A stretch of 5,686 nucleotides of DNA, from the NCBI GenBank assembly GCA_030641945.1, contig DAOWLL010000136.1:1-5686 (forward strand), read 5' to 3'. A model generated the notes under the pieces. It did not search any database. It saw only the letters and a list, made by a program, of their open reading frames with translations, and had not been told where the DNA came from. Origin of the DNA: Gammaproteobacteria bacterium. Lineage in GTDB: Bacteria > Pseudomonadota > Gammaproteobacteria > SZUA-229. Both the position numbers and the translations under genes were made by a program. Shown piece by piece: positions 1 to 5,686 of this stretch (position 1 is its first letter; the number at the start of each line of letters is the position of its first letter).

Positions 1-163
1 CGCTCAGGAGCGCTACAGATGTGCATGGAACGAAATAGCGTCCCGCCAAACAGGCTGTATTTGATTGAAATCGAGCTTCGGGTTTTATAATTATGATGTT
101 ATCCGGATATTTCTGCGGCCTGGTGAGAAATGCGGGCTAGAACTAAAGATAATTCGTTTCAAC
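1..163. other. Left-edge intergenic DNA without a recognisable gene
   Basis: No frame here reads like a protein. Two small symmetries are visible: CGCTC (1-5) with GAGCG (8-12), probably the edge of a larger feature cut by the window, and ATTTCT (109-114) with AGAAAT (126-131) around an 11-nt loop. Neither is followed by a T-run, so neither looks like an intrinsic terminator. Apart from the promoter-like pair at 61-91, I see nothing functional. Confidence 0.4.
61..91 (+). promoter_or_regulatory. Possible sigma70-type promoter reading into composite element I
   Basis: A perfect TATAAT lies at 86-91. Upstream there is TTGATT at 61-66 (19-bp spacer) or, overlapping it, TTGAAA at 65-70 (15-bp spacer). 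Neither spacing is ideal, and no believable gene follows; the next thing downstream is the inverted-repeat element at 164-411. If active, it would make a short structured RNA running toward the 3' end of the convergent gene at 447-1106. A chance match in AT-rich intergenic DNA is quite possible. Confidence 0.25.
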
Positions 164-235
164 GCAAAGACGCGAAGGCGCAGAGGACGCAAAGGTAATA
201 TAGGCAATGCGGTTAGTGCTTCGACATACTGTTTT

Positions 236-309
236 GTAGGCCTGTATAAGCGAAGCGTTGCAGGCGGGGCGGCTGTGCCGGCAACGGCTTACGCCTTATA
301 CCGGCCTAC
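236..309. repeat. Long imperfect hairpin inside element I
   Basis: The outer arms 236-252 and 292-309 pair over GTAGGCC, one mismatch, then GTATAA, with a bulge before the terminal CG. Further in, CGTTGC (256-261) pairs with GCAACG (281-286), and GGC (263-265) can pair with GCC (277-279). The whole is a cruciform- or stem-loop-capable 74-nt unit. On the plus strand it is followed by an A-run (311-317), and on the minus strand the T-run precedes it, so it is not a standard intrinsic terminator in either direction. The GTAGGCC...AAGCGAAGCG wording recalls a dispersed repeat class, which suggests a second repeat type inside the element. Confidence 0.65.
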
Positions 310-338
310 GAAAAAAAGAGGGACTACTCGACCATCAA

Positions 339-369
339 GAGATTGCTCCCTTCGTTTGAGATGACACAC
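339..369 (-). repeat. TGTCAT-type core repeat of element I
   Basis: Read on the minus strand this begins GTGTGTCATCTC, continues through a CGAAGG segment and ends in CAATCTC. It is analogous to the core of element II at 2073-2112 and to the sequence reaching the window edge at 5656-5686. TGTCAT...GAAATCTC-like repeats are familiar from intergenic regions of several bacterial phyla. The assignment rests on short similarity and position between the arms. Confidence 0.45.
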
Positions 370-446
370 CATATTTAATTCTCTGCGTCCTTTGCGTCTT
401 CGCGCCTTTGCATTAAATCCTATGTGTATGTCTACAACACTCTCTA

Positions 447-1106
447 CTAGCCGGATTGCTGGTCGAGCGGTTCGCGCAGGCGTTTGAATTCACCAGGTGC
501 AACATATTGCAGCACCTCCTTACCATCTTCGTTCAAGATGACATCCAGCCCCTTCGCGGGATAGAGATAATGAGTCACCCCATTGTCCTTGTGAATAACT
601 TCAGCAGGTTCGCCAAAGCGTTTAATGATGATGTCGTGATCCAGGTTCACAGCCGGTACACACGCGATGGTTTGAATTACAGCGCTGAAAGCCTGGGCAT
701 GGTCATCCCTGTTTAACAGATATTTCCTTGCGCCTGTTCCCAGCACCTCTTTTTCAGCCGCGTTTTCACGCATCGAATTAATGCTGTCGGCATCCAGTTC
801 AGCCGCCAGTATCAGCCTGGCCGATAACAGGCCGGCGCGATACTGGCCATAATACATTTCCAGGCTTCCTGCCTCGCCTTTGGCAACCATGACCGCAAGC
901 TCCATATCATTACCAAGATGGGCAACTGCGTCAGCCAGTGTTGTATGGCCCAATGTCACACCAAACACCCTGGTTGAACCATCTGGCAATACTTCGATCT
1001 GCCAGGGCAACCCGGTAACACCGTCGGTTTTGTCATCCTTACCAATGAATGGATAGATCGCCAGAACCAGGGTAATCAGCAGAAAAGTAGGAAGAAATCT
1101 TCGCAT
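447..1106 (-). CDS. Membrane-anchored or exported protein of unknown function (219 aa)
   Basis: I do not recognise a characterised family. The N-terminus has two arginines followed by a hydrophobic stretch (about residues 4-20), suggesting a signal anchor or signal peptide; no clear AXA cleavage site or lipobox Cys is visible. The rest is soluble-looking, with a single Cys at 149. Two segments look like conserved cores: residues 47-65 (VFGVTLGHTTLADAVAHLG), and 161-203, which has a GEP turn, an HYLYP strand and a GLDVILNEDGKEVLQYV hairpin. The latter loosely recalls BamE/SmpA-like small beta domains, but this is a weak inference. The ATG at 1106 is the first one before the hydrophobic segment; no strong Shine-Dalgarno precedes it, only GAGG rather far upstream. 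It lies 43 bp downstream of dcd on the same strand with no terminator between, so co-transcription with dcd is likely. Well-formed codons throughout and a plausible protein architecture make it a real gene. Confidence 0.8.
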   Translation of the reverse strand: MRRFLPTFLLITLVLAIYPFIGKDDKTDGVTGLPWQIEVLPDGSTRVFGVTLGHTTLADAVAHLGNDMELAVMVAKGEAGSLEMYYGQYRAGLLSARLILAAELDADSINSMRENAAEKEVLGTGARKYLLNRDDHAQAFSAVIQTIACVPAVNLDHDIIIKRFGEPAEVIHKDNGVTHYLYPAKGLDVILNEDGKEVLQYVAPGEFKRLREPLDQQSG

Positions 1107-1149
1107 CAGGAAGTTAAGCCTCGAGTCAACAAAATCTCATGCTCCGGGA

Positions 1150-1716
1150 TCAGGCCTTGGGGAGCGTCACCCCCTGTTGTCCCTGGTACTTGCCGCCACG
1201 GTCAAGGTACGATGTATCACATACCTCGTCTGATTCAAAAAACAGCATCTGGGCCACGCCTTCATTGGCATAGATCTTTGCGGGCAATGGTGTGGTGTTG
1301 GAGAACTCCAGTGTCACGTGGCCTTCCCACTCCGGCTCCAGCGGCGTGACATTGACGATGATGCCACAGCGTGCATAGGTTGATTTACCCAGGCATATCG
1401 TCAACACACTTCGTGGAATACGAAAATATTCAACCGTGTGCGCCAGCGCGAATGAATTCGGCGGGATGATGCAAACATCACCGGTAAAATCGACAAAACT
1501 ATTTTCCGAAAAATCCTTGGGATCAACAATCGCTGAATTGATGTTGGTGAAAATCTTGAAATGATCAGCACAACGCACGTCATAACCGTAACTTGATGTG
1601 CCATATGAAATCAGGCGCTCATTCGAAATACTGGTTCTGACCTGTCCGGCCTCAAACGGCTCGATCATACCGTCAGCAGCCATGCGCCGGATCCACTTAT
1701 CAGATTTGATGCTCAT
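1150..1716 (-). CDS. dcd: dCTP deaminase (188 aa)
   Basis: Deaminates dCTP to dUTP and ammonia in the cytoplasm; dUTPase then yields dUMP for thymidylate synthesis. It belongs to the trimeric dCTP deaminase/dUTPase fold family. Visible signatures are [12 protein letters not shown] (37-48), the active-site loop [10 protein letters not shown] (110-119, with Ser112 and Arg116), and [12 protein letters not shown] (127-138), where Glu137 matches the catalytic glutamate. The C-terminal [14 protein letters not shown] holds Lys176 and Gln180, expected to contact the triphosphate. The protein is full length and close to the Pseudomonas-type Dcd as I remember it. The ATG at 1716 gives the family's usual [13 protein letters not shown] start. 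An in-frame TTG at 1758 would add 14 residues unlike the family, although the ATG lacks a clear Shine-Dalgarno (upstream sequence ACAAAACAAAAATT). Upstream, 474 bp separate it from apbC, mostly repeat element II. Confidence 0.96.
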   Translation of the reverse strand: MSIKSDKWIRRMAADGMIEPFEAGQVRTSISNERLISYGTSSYGYDVRCADHFKIFTNINSAIVDPKDFSENSFVDFTGDVCIIPPNSFALAHTVEYFRIPRSVLTICLGKSTYARCGIIVNVTPLEPEWEGHVTLEFSNTTPLPAKIYANEGVAQMLFFESDEVCDTSYLDRGGKYQGQQGVTLPKA

Positions 1717-1898
1717 AATTTTTGTTTTGTCGATGGGATTGGCGCGGGATTTTATCAAGGTTTTGCCTGGCGCGCTTTGGCTATGTATAAGAATAATTCA
1801 CCGCAAAGACGCAAAGTGCGCAAAGAAAGAATTTAGACATATGTTAACCGCAGAGGCGCGGAGACGCAGAGAATTATTTTTGTGCTTTTTTCTCGCGC

Positions 1899-1910
1899 GA
1901 CAAATTTGTC
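1899..1910. repeat. Perfect 12-bp palindrome
   Basis: GACAAATTTGTC is a perfect palindrome, immediately preceded by the overlapping 8-bp palindrome TCGCGCGA (1893-1900). It sits in the centre of element II, 183 bp upstream of the dcd start. Such dyads can be operators for dimeric regulators, but nothing else here identifies a regulator. Confidence 0.3.
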
Positions 1911-2013
1911 TGACTTGAAGCAAATTAGAACAGCTTTAGCTGGACAGAAGGGCAAAGGGCAGGAGTAAATCAGACTGGATCGGGTTTGAACGTACGGAGT
2001 GCGACCCAAAGAT

Positions 2014-2034
2014 CGAAATACAGGAAGTATTTCG
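2014..2034. repeat. Perfect 8-bp stem-loop in element II
   Basis: CGAAATAC (2014-2021) and GTATTTCG (2027-2034) are perfect inverted copies around the loop AGGAA. No T-run follows on either strand, so it is not an ordinary intrinsic terminator. A second hairpin follows nearby, TCTCCC and GGGAGA around AAATTTC (about 2058-2076). Confidence 0.6.
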
Positions 2035-2072
2035 TATTCCCGTAGTAATGCAAGAGGTCTCCCAAATTTCGG

Positions 2073-2112
2073 GAGATTTCTCAGTCACTCTGCCCCTTCG
2101 AAATGACATCAC
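2073..2112 (-). repeat. TGTCAT-type core repeat of element II
   Basis: On the minus strand it reads GTGATGTCATTTCGAAGG, then a variable stretch, then GAGAAATCTC. This closely resembles widespread intergenic TGTCATTTCGA...GAGAAATCTC repeats that I know from other bacterial genomes. In the direction of apbC transcription it follows the two right-hand arms. The same arrangement occurs in element I (339-369) and apparently at the right window edge (5656-5686). Confidence 0.5.
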
Positions 2113-2190
2113 AAGCACTAAACTCTGCATCTCCGCGCCTCTGCGGTGTAACAATCAGTTTACTTTGCGCCCTTTGCGTCTTTGCGGTGA

Positions 2191-3279
2191 TTAATTGTTC
2201 TGAATAACAATATTCGGGAACTTCGCGGTGTAGTCCTTCGCCCTCAGTGAGAGTTTGGCCGCCGTACGACGAGCGATATCGCGGTAGATTTCACTGGCCT
2301 TGCTGTTTGGATCGTCAGCCACGCTTGGATGGCCACTATCAGCATTCACTCGAATACTGATATCCAGCGGCAAAGAACCAAGAAAATCAACGTTGTACTG
2401 GTCACACATTTTCTCGCCGCCACCCGAACCAAAGATGTGCTCTGCGTGCCCACACTCGGAACAGATGTGGATACTCATGTTTTCTACAACACCGAGCACC
2501 GGTACTTCGACTTTTTCAAACATCTTCAGACCCTTGCGCGCATCCAGCAGGGCGATATCCTGCGGCGTGGTAACGATGATAGCGCCACTTACCGGCACTT
2601 TCTGCGCCAGTGTCAGCTGCACATCGCCTGTACCCGGTGGCAGGTCGACCACCAGGTAATCCAGTGATTTCCAGCGGGTATCACGCAACAGCTGTTCCAG
2701 TGCCTGCGTAACCATAGGTCCACGCCAGATCATCGGGGTTTCCTCGTCGATCATGAAACCAATCGACATTGCCTGCAGGCCATGGCCGCCCATTGGCTCC
2801 AGTGATTTGCCATCAGTAGATTCAGGTTTGCCATCAATACCAAGCATGCGTGGAATACTGGGGCCATAGATGTCGGCATCCAGTACACCGACACGCGCGC
2901 CTTCCTTTTGAAGCGCCAGCGCCAGGTTGACAGCCGTGGTTGATTTACCCACACCGCCTTTACCGGAGGCGACTGCAATAAGGTTCTTGATGCCTTCCAG
3001 CGGGTTCATGCCACCCTGTACAGAATGACTGGCAATCTCCCAGCTGACATCGATATCTGCTGATGCAACACCATCAACTTTCTCAATTCTGCTCTTCAGC
3101 TGTTCAGTCAACTTATCGACATAACCGTATGCCGGATAGCCCAGCACAACCTTGATTTTAACTTTATCGCCGTCAATAGCTGTATCCTTGATAGCACCGG
3201 CTGTCACCAGGTCTTTCTCAAGATAAGGGTCAATATATTCTTTGATCGCAGATTCGATCTGCTCTTTTGAAACGCTCAT
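2191..3279 (-). CDS. apbC: Iron-sulfur cluster carrier ATPase ApbC/Mrp (362 aa)
   Basis: A cytoplasmic P-loop ATPase of the Mrp/NBP35 family that binds and hands on [4Fe-4S] clusters to target apoproteins, working as a dimer. The N-terminal domain (about residues 5-80) is MIP18/DUF59-like. The ATPase domain follows: deviant Walker A GKGGVGKST (106-114), switch I LDADIYGPS (133-141), and Walker B/switch II VVDLPPGTGD (210-219). The CxxC pair Cys273/Cys276, in HICSECGH, is the bridging cluster ligand of the family. Length is close to enterobacterial ApbC (about 369 aa), and the C-terminus is intact. The ATG at 3279 is preceded by GAGGT (3291-3287) at 7-nt spacing, which supports this start. It is divergent from metG, an arrangement shared with E. 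coli as I recall. Repeat element II begins 1 bp after its stop codon. Confidence 0.97.
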   Translation of the reverse strand: MSVSKEQIESAIKEYIDPYLEKDLVTAGAIKDTAIDGDKVKIKVVLGYPAYGYVDKLTEQLKSRIEKVDGVASADIDVSWEIASHSVQGGMNPLEGIKNLIAVASGKGGVGKSTTAVNLALALQKEGARVGVLDADIYGPSIPRMLGIDGKPESTDGKSLEPMGGHGLQAMSIGFMIDEETPMIWRGPMVTQALEQLLRDTRWKSLDYLVVDLPPGTGDVQLTLAQKVPVSGAIIVTTPQDIALLDARKGLKMFEKVEVPVLGVVENMSIHICSECGHAEHIFGSGGGEKMCDQYNVDFLGSLPLDISIRVNADSGHPSVADDPNSKASEIYRDIARRTAAKLSLRAKDYTAKFPNIVIQNN

Positions 3280-3286
3280 GCGCTTT

Positions 3287-3291
3287 ACCTC
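3287..3291 (-). promoter_or_regulatory. Shine-Dalgarno of apbC
   Basis: GAGGT on the minus strand lies 7 nt before the ATG at 3279. It is the clearest ribosome binding site in the window and fixes the apbC start. Confidence 0.75.
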
Positions 3292-3351
3292 ACACCGTAT
3301 ATTTGGTCCATTTCAAAATTATGGGGCATTCTACAACACTAAATACTTGAT

Positions 3352-3376
3352 TTAACCCCTTCTTTTGGGGTGTTAA
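3352..3376. repeat. Hairpin in the metG 5' region
   Basis: TTAACCCC (3352-3359) and GGGG plus TTAA (3367-3370, 3373-3376, with a TG bulge) flank the loop TTCTTTT. There is no T-run after it on either strand, so it is not a standard terminator. It lies 74 bp before the metG ATG and could be a leader structure or an operator-like dyad. Confidence 0.5.
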
Positions 3377-3449
3377 GCCTGTATTGCCCGGTGCTCCCGT
3401 GATAAGTTATTCGCCCGACTGAACCAGCACCAGCATGTAGAAGTAGTTC

Positions 3450-5477
3450 ATGACCACGCAGCGAAAAATTCTTGTTACCAGCGCCCTGCCCTATGCAAAC
3501 GGGCCGATTCACCTGGGCCACCTGGTGGAGTACATCCAGACTGATATATGGGCACGCTTTCAGCGATTGCAAGGCCACAGCTGTTATTACGTCTGTGCGG
3601 ATGATGCACACGGCACACCCATCATGCTGCGCGCGCGCCAGGATGGTATTGAGCCGGAACAGCTGATTGCAACCGTACAAAAAGAACACGAAGCCGATTT
3701 TGCCGAGTTCCTGGTCGAGTTTGATAATTACTACAGCACACACTCTGAAGAAAATCGCGCACTCGCCAGCGAAATTTATCTGAAATTACGCGATGAAGGT
3801 CATATCGCCACACGCACGATTTCACAATCATATGATCCCGAAGCTGAAATGTTTCTACCCGACCGCTTCATCAAGGGCACATGCCCGAAATGCGGCGCCG
3901 AAGACCAGTACGGCGACAACTGCGAAGTCTGCGGTGCCACCTATGCGCCAACAGAACTGATAAACCCTGTCTCGGCGATCAGCGGGGCAACACCCATCGA
4001 AAAGGACTCGGAACAGTATTTCTTCAAGCTCAGCGACTTTGCCGACATGCTGCAACAATGGATGCGCGATGGGCACGTACAGCCTGAAATCGCAAATAAA
4101 CTTGATGAGTGGTTCGAAGAGGGCCTGCAGGACTGGGACATCTCGCGCAATGCACCCTACTGGGGGTTTGAAATCCCTGGCGCGCCCGGCAAGTTCTTCT
4201 ATGTGTGGATGGATGCACCCATCGGATATATGGCGAGCTTTAAAAACCTGTGTGATCGCGAAGACATATCTTTTGATGATTACTGGCACAGCGAGTCGGA
4301 TACCGAGCTCTATCATTTTATTGGCAAGGATATCGCCCGCTTCCATACCCTGTTCTGGCCCGCTGTACTTCATGGTGCGGGTTTTCGTAAACCCACTGCT
4401 GTTTACTGCCATGGCTTTCTCACTGTTAACGGGCAGAAGATGTCGAAATCCCGCGGCACCTTCATCAAGGCACGCACTTATCTGGACAAGCTGAAACCTG
4501 AATATCTTCGTTATTATTATGCAGCCAAGCTTTCTTCAGGCGTCGATGATATCGATTTGAACCTTGATGATTTCATGCAGCGTGTTAATTCCGATCTTGT
4601 CGGCAAGGTCGTTAATATTGCCAGCCGCTGTGCCGGCTTCATTAACAAGCGCTTCGATAACCAGCTAGCTGCAAGCCTGCCCGATGCTGAGCTTTACAAC
4701 GAACTGGTCAATGCTGGTAAGTCAATTGCCAGCGAATTCGAAAACCGGGAATACAGCAAGGCTGTTCGTGAAATCATGGCGCTGGCTGACAAAGCCAATG
4801 TGTATATCGATCACAACAAGCCATGGGTGCTTATCAAGGAAGAAGGAAAAGAAGCAGAAGTTCAGGCAATCTGCACACAGGGGATCAACCTGTTCCGCGT
4901 ACTGATGACTTATTTAAAACCAATACTTCCGCAAACTGCACTCAAGTCAGAATCGTTTTTGAACAGCGAACTGCAATGGCACACTTTAAGTAAACCATTA
5001 CTTGCACACAGCATTAATAAATTTAAACTACTGATGACACGTATCGAAAAAGAGCAAATAGACGCTATGGTTGAACAATCCACTGAACATCTAGAGCAAA
5101 TCGAAAAATCAGAAGCGGCAAGCGGCCCTTTAGTGGATGATCCGCTTGCTGAGCAAATTCAGTTCGATGATTTTGCAAAAATTGATTTGCGTGTGGCAAA
5201 AATCATCAAGGCTGAACATGTTGAAGGCGCTGACAAACTGCTACAGCTTACCCTCGATATCGGCGGGGAAACACGCATGGTGTTTGCCGGCATTAAATCG
5301 GCCTATGAACCCGAACTGCTGGAAGGCCGGCTGACTGTCATGGTCGCCAACCTGGCGCCGCGAAAAATGCGTTTTGGTGTTTCCGAAGGCATGGTGCTGG
5401 CAGCAGGGCCTGGAGGCAAAGAACTGTACGTACTCAGCCCCGATGACGGCGCACAGCCGGGCATGAGAATAAAATAA
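3450..5477 (+). CDS. metG: Methionyl-tRNA synthetase (675 aa)
   Basis: Cytoplasmic class I synthetase that attaches methionine to initiator and elongator tRNA-Met using ATP. The Rossmann domain carries the HIGH motif as HLGH (21-24), preceded by [10 protein letters not shown], whose residues help form the methionine pocket. The inserted zinc domain holds Cys145, Cys148, Cys158 and Cys161 (CPKC and CEVC), the one-knuckle-pair form of E. coli Met[12 protein letters not shown] (251-261) includes Trp253 of the methionine site. The KMSKS loop is at 330-334. The helical anticodon-binding domain covers about 390-535. A charged linker (about 535-565) leads to a C-terminal Trbp111-like tRNA-binding/dimerisation domain (about 569-675, with [13 protein letters not shown]). 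Length is nearly that of the E. coli enzyme (677 aa). The ATG at 3450 matches the family start; GAAG (3440-3443), 6 nt upstream, is a weak Shine-Dalgarno. The DNA coding for the end of the anticodon domain and the linker (roughly 4910-5120) is AT-richer than the rest, in keeping with relaxed constraint. No lesion is seen. Confidence 0.98.
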   Translation: MTTQRKILVTSALPYANGPIHLGHLVEYIQTDIWARFQRLQGHSCYYVCADDAHGTPIMLRARQDGIEPEQLIATVQKEHEADFAEFLVEFDNYYSTHSEENRALASEIYLKLRDEGHIATRTISQSYDPEAEMFLPDRFIKGTCPKCGAEDQYGDNCEVCGATYAPTELINPVSAISGATPIEKDSEQYFFKLSDFADMLQQWMRDGHVQPEIANKLDEWFEEGLQDWDISRNAPYWGFEIPGAPGKFFYVWMDAPIGYMASFKNLCDREDISFDDYWHSESDTELYHFIGKDIARFHTLFWPAVLHGAGFRKPTAVYCHGFLTVNGQKMSKSRGTFIKARTYLDKLKPEYLRYYYAAKLSSGVDDIDLNLDDFMQRVNSDLVGKVVNIASRCAGFINKRFDNQLAASLPDAELYNELVNAGKSIASEFENREYSKAVREIMALADKANVYIDHNKPWVLIKEEGKEAEVQAICTQGINLFRVLMTYLKPILPQTALKSESFLNSELQWHTLSKPLLAHSINKFKLLMTRIEKEQIDAMVEQSTEHLEQIEKSEAASGPLVDDPLAEQIQFDDFAKIDLRVAKIIKAEHVEGADKLLQLTLDIGGETRMVFAGIKSAYEPELLEGRLTVMVANLAPRKMRFGVSEGMVLAAGPGGKELYVLSPDDGAQPGMRIK

Positions 5478-5489
5478 GTGGCTCTTCCC

Positions 5490-5510
5490 TATATTGAGTG
5501 GGTGAATATA
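5490..5510. repeat. Weak AT-rich hairpin after metG
   Basis: TATATT (5490-5495) and AATATA (5505-5510) pair around a 9-nt loop, 12 bp beyond the metG stop. The stem is AT-only and lacks a following T-run, so it is at best a weak terminator candidate. Confidence 0.25.
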
Positions 5511-5521
5511 CAATTAATGCC

Positions 5522-5686
5522 ACAGAGGCACAGAGAACACAGAGAATTATCCACCGTCATTTAATGACTGAAACCACAGGCTATGCCGGAGTGAATAACA
5601 AGGGCATTGCCGAACAGGCATAATTAGCGGTAACAGACGATGATAACAAGCTGCTGTGTGTCATCCCGGACGTAGCGATAGCGTAG
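5522..5686. repeat. Composite element III, partial and cut by the window edge
   Basis: An arm at 5522-5544 contains three ACAGAG hexamers with linkers of 2 and 3 nt, the same unit plan as elements I and II with A replacing G at the first base. It starts 44 bp after the metG stop. After it come GTCAT/ATGAC (5556-5568, 3-nt loop), TATGCC (5582-5587) paired with GGCATA (5617-5622), and the repeated octamer ATAACAAG (5595-5602 and 5643-5650). At 5656-5686 the sequence GTGTGTCATCCCGGACG begins a TGTCAT-type core in plus orientation and runs off the window. The opposite arm, if present, would lie beyond. No gene is seen in 5478-5686. Confidence 0.55.

Larger units (their letters stand above)
164..411. 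repeat. Composite inverted-repeat element I (248 bp)
   Basis: The left arm (164-194) and right arm (381-411) are inverted copies, 27 of 31 positions matching. Each arm contains four hexamers of the form GCRRAG (GCAAAG, GCGAAG, GCAGAG) separated by linkers of 2, 2 and 3 nt. All four arm differences are A/G transitions. Between the arms lie a long imperfect hairpin (236-309) and a TGTCAT-type core (339-369, minus orientation). The element ends 35 bp beyond the stop codon of the minus-strand gene at 447-1106, so a read-through transcript of that gene could fold the arms together. No transposase gene lies inside. It resembles dispersed purine-rich intergenic repeats seen in many bacterial genomes; I do not know an established family name. 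Confidence 0.75.
1799..2189. repeat. Composite nested inverted-repeat element II (391 bp)
   Basis: Two pairs of arms are nested. Outer arms 1799-1825 and 2163-2189 match inverted at 26 of 27 positions and carry three GCAAAG hexamers each (linkers 2 and 3 nt). Inner arms 1847-1871 and 2123-2147 match at 24 of 25 and carry GCAGAG, GCGGAG, GCAGAG (linkers 2 and 2 nt). The 251-bp centre holds a perfect palindrome (1899-1910), a perfect hairpin (2014-2034) and a TGTCAT-type core (2073-2112). No credible coding frame lies inside. It fills most of the apbC-dcd gap; its right end stops 1 bp short of the apbC stop codon. In RNA the arms could fold into a long stem. It could be a non-autonomous mobile element, a processing or attenuation structure, or a protein-binding array; the sequence alone does not decide. 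Confidence 0.8.
3280..3449. promoter_or_regulatory. Divergent apbC-metG control region
   Basis: This 170-bp AT-rich spacer must hold the promoters of both divergent genes. None of the composite repeats occurs here. For metG, TTGATT at about 3347-3352 is a possible -35, but it lacks a good -10. For apbC, CATAAT and TTGAAA occur on the minus strand without proper spacing. I therefore name no exact promoter. A hairpin at 3352-3376 is the only strong structure. No riboswitch or T-box pattern is visible. Confidence 0.45.

Noticed and set aside
311..317. Intrinsic terminator using the hairpin at 236-309 and the adjacent A/T-run
   Set aside because: The T-run is on the minus strand and comes before the hairpin in the direction of transcription, the wrong order for a terminator.
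65..364. Open frame of 99 codons with a TTG start
   Set aside because: It runs through the left arm and the hairpin of element I, giving arginine-rich low-complexity sequence from repeat DNA, with no ribosome binding site and no recognisable domain.
164..411. Complete insertion sequence
   Set aside because: There are inverted ends but no transposase frame, and no flanking target duplication that I could confirm by eye.
1598..1918. Plus-strand open frame across the dcd start and element II
   Set aside because: The first part is antisense to dcd and the rest is translated repeat arms; no protein-like conservation pattern.
1936..2154. Minus-strand open frame of 72 codons inside element II
   Set aside because: It begins in the inner arm and translates the hairpins and core; the composition follows the repeats and no start signal is present.
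1799..2189. CRISPR array
   Set aside because: The repeats are inverted pairs made of degenerate hexamers at 8-9 bp spacing; there are no regular direct repeats with unique spacers and no cas genes.
3280..3449. T-box or S-adenosylmethionine riboswitch upstream of metG
   Set aside because: The leader is short, shows a single simple hairpin and lacks the conserved T-box or SAM-switch sequence elements; such control of metG is also not typical of gammaproteobacteria.
3339..3743. Minus-strand open frame overlapping the metG start
   Set aside because: Mostly antisense to metG, whose reading frame is unambiguous; it also crosses the divergent control region.

Overview
The window looks like a chromosomal segment from a gammaproteobacterium, probably uncultivated or environmental. 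MetG resembles the long, C-terminally extended, zinc-binding enterobacterial and pseudomonad type over its full length. Dcd is the 188-residue variant that starts [13 protein letters not shown], as I remember it from Pseudomonas. The order metG, divergent apbC/mrp, then dcd also matches what I recall from pseudomonads. These comparisons are from memory, and no search was run.

Layout: positions 1-446 hold no convincing gene but carry a composite inverted-repeat element (164-411). Three genes follow on the minus strand, in transcription order apbC (3279-2191), dcd (1716-1150) and a small membrane-anchored protein of unknown function (1106-447). dcd and the unknown gene are 43 bp apart and could share a transcript. 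apbC and dcd are separated by 474 bp, most of it a second composite repeat element (1799-2189). A 170-bp divergent control region (3280-3449) separates apbC from metG (3450-5477, plus strand). Downstream of metG a third, diverged element begins at about 5522 and runs off the window.

The recognised genes are housekeeping. MetG charges tRNA-Met, ApbC is an iron-sulfur cluster carrier ATPase, and Dcd makes dUTP from dCTP for thymidylate synthesis. They share no pathway, so their adjacency is best read as conserved gene order. The unknown gene may be exported or inner-membrane anchored.

The least explained part is the intergenic DNA. Three modular elements share one plan: arms built from tandem RCRRAG hexamers at 8-9 bp spacing, enclosing or followed by a TGTCAT-type core. 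In each case the element lies just downstream of a stop codon, with the core in the same orientation relative to the preceding gene. Similar purine-rich and TGTCAT/GAAATCTC-type intergenic repeats are familiar to me from other bacterial genomes, so the parts are probably not new. Their nested arrangement, unit-spacing rule and consistent polarity are worth checking genome-wide. No tRNA, rRNA, CRISPR array, transposase or convincing intrinsic terminator was found.
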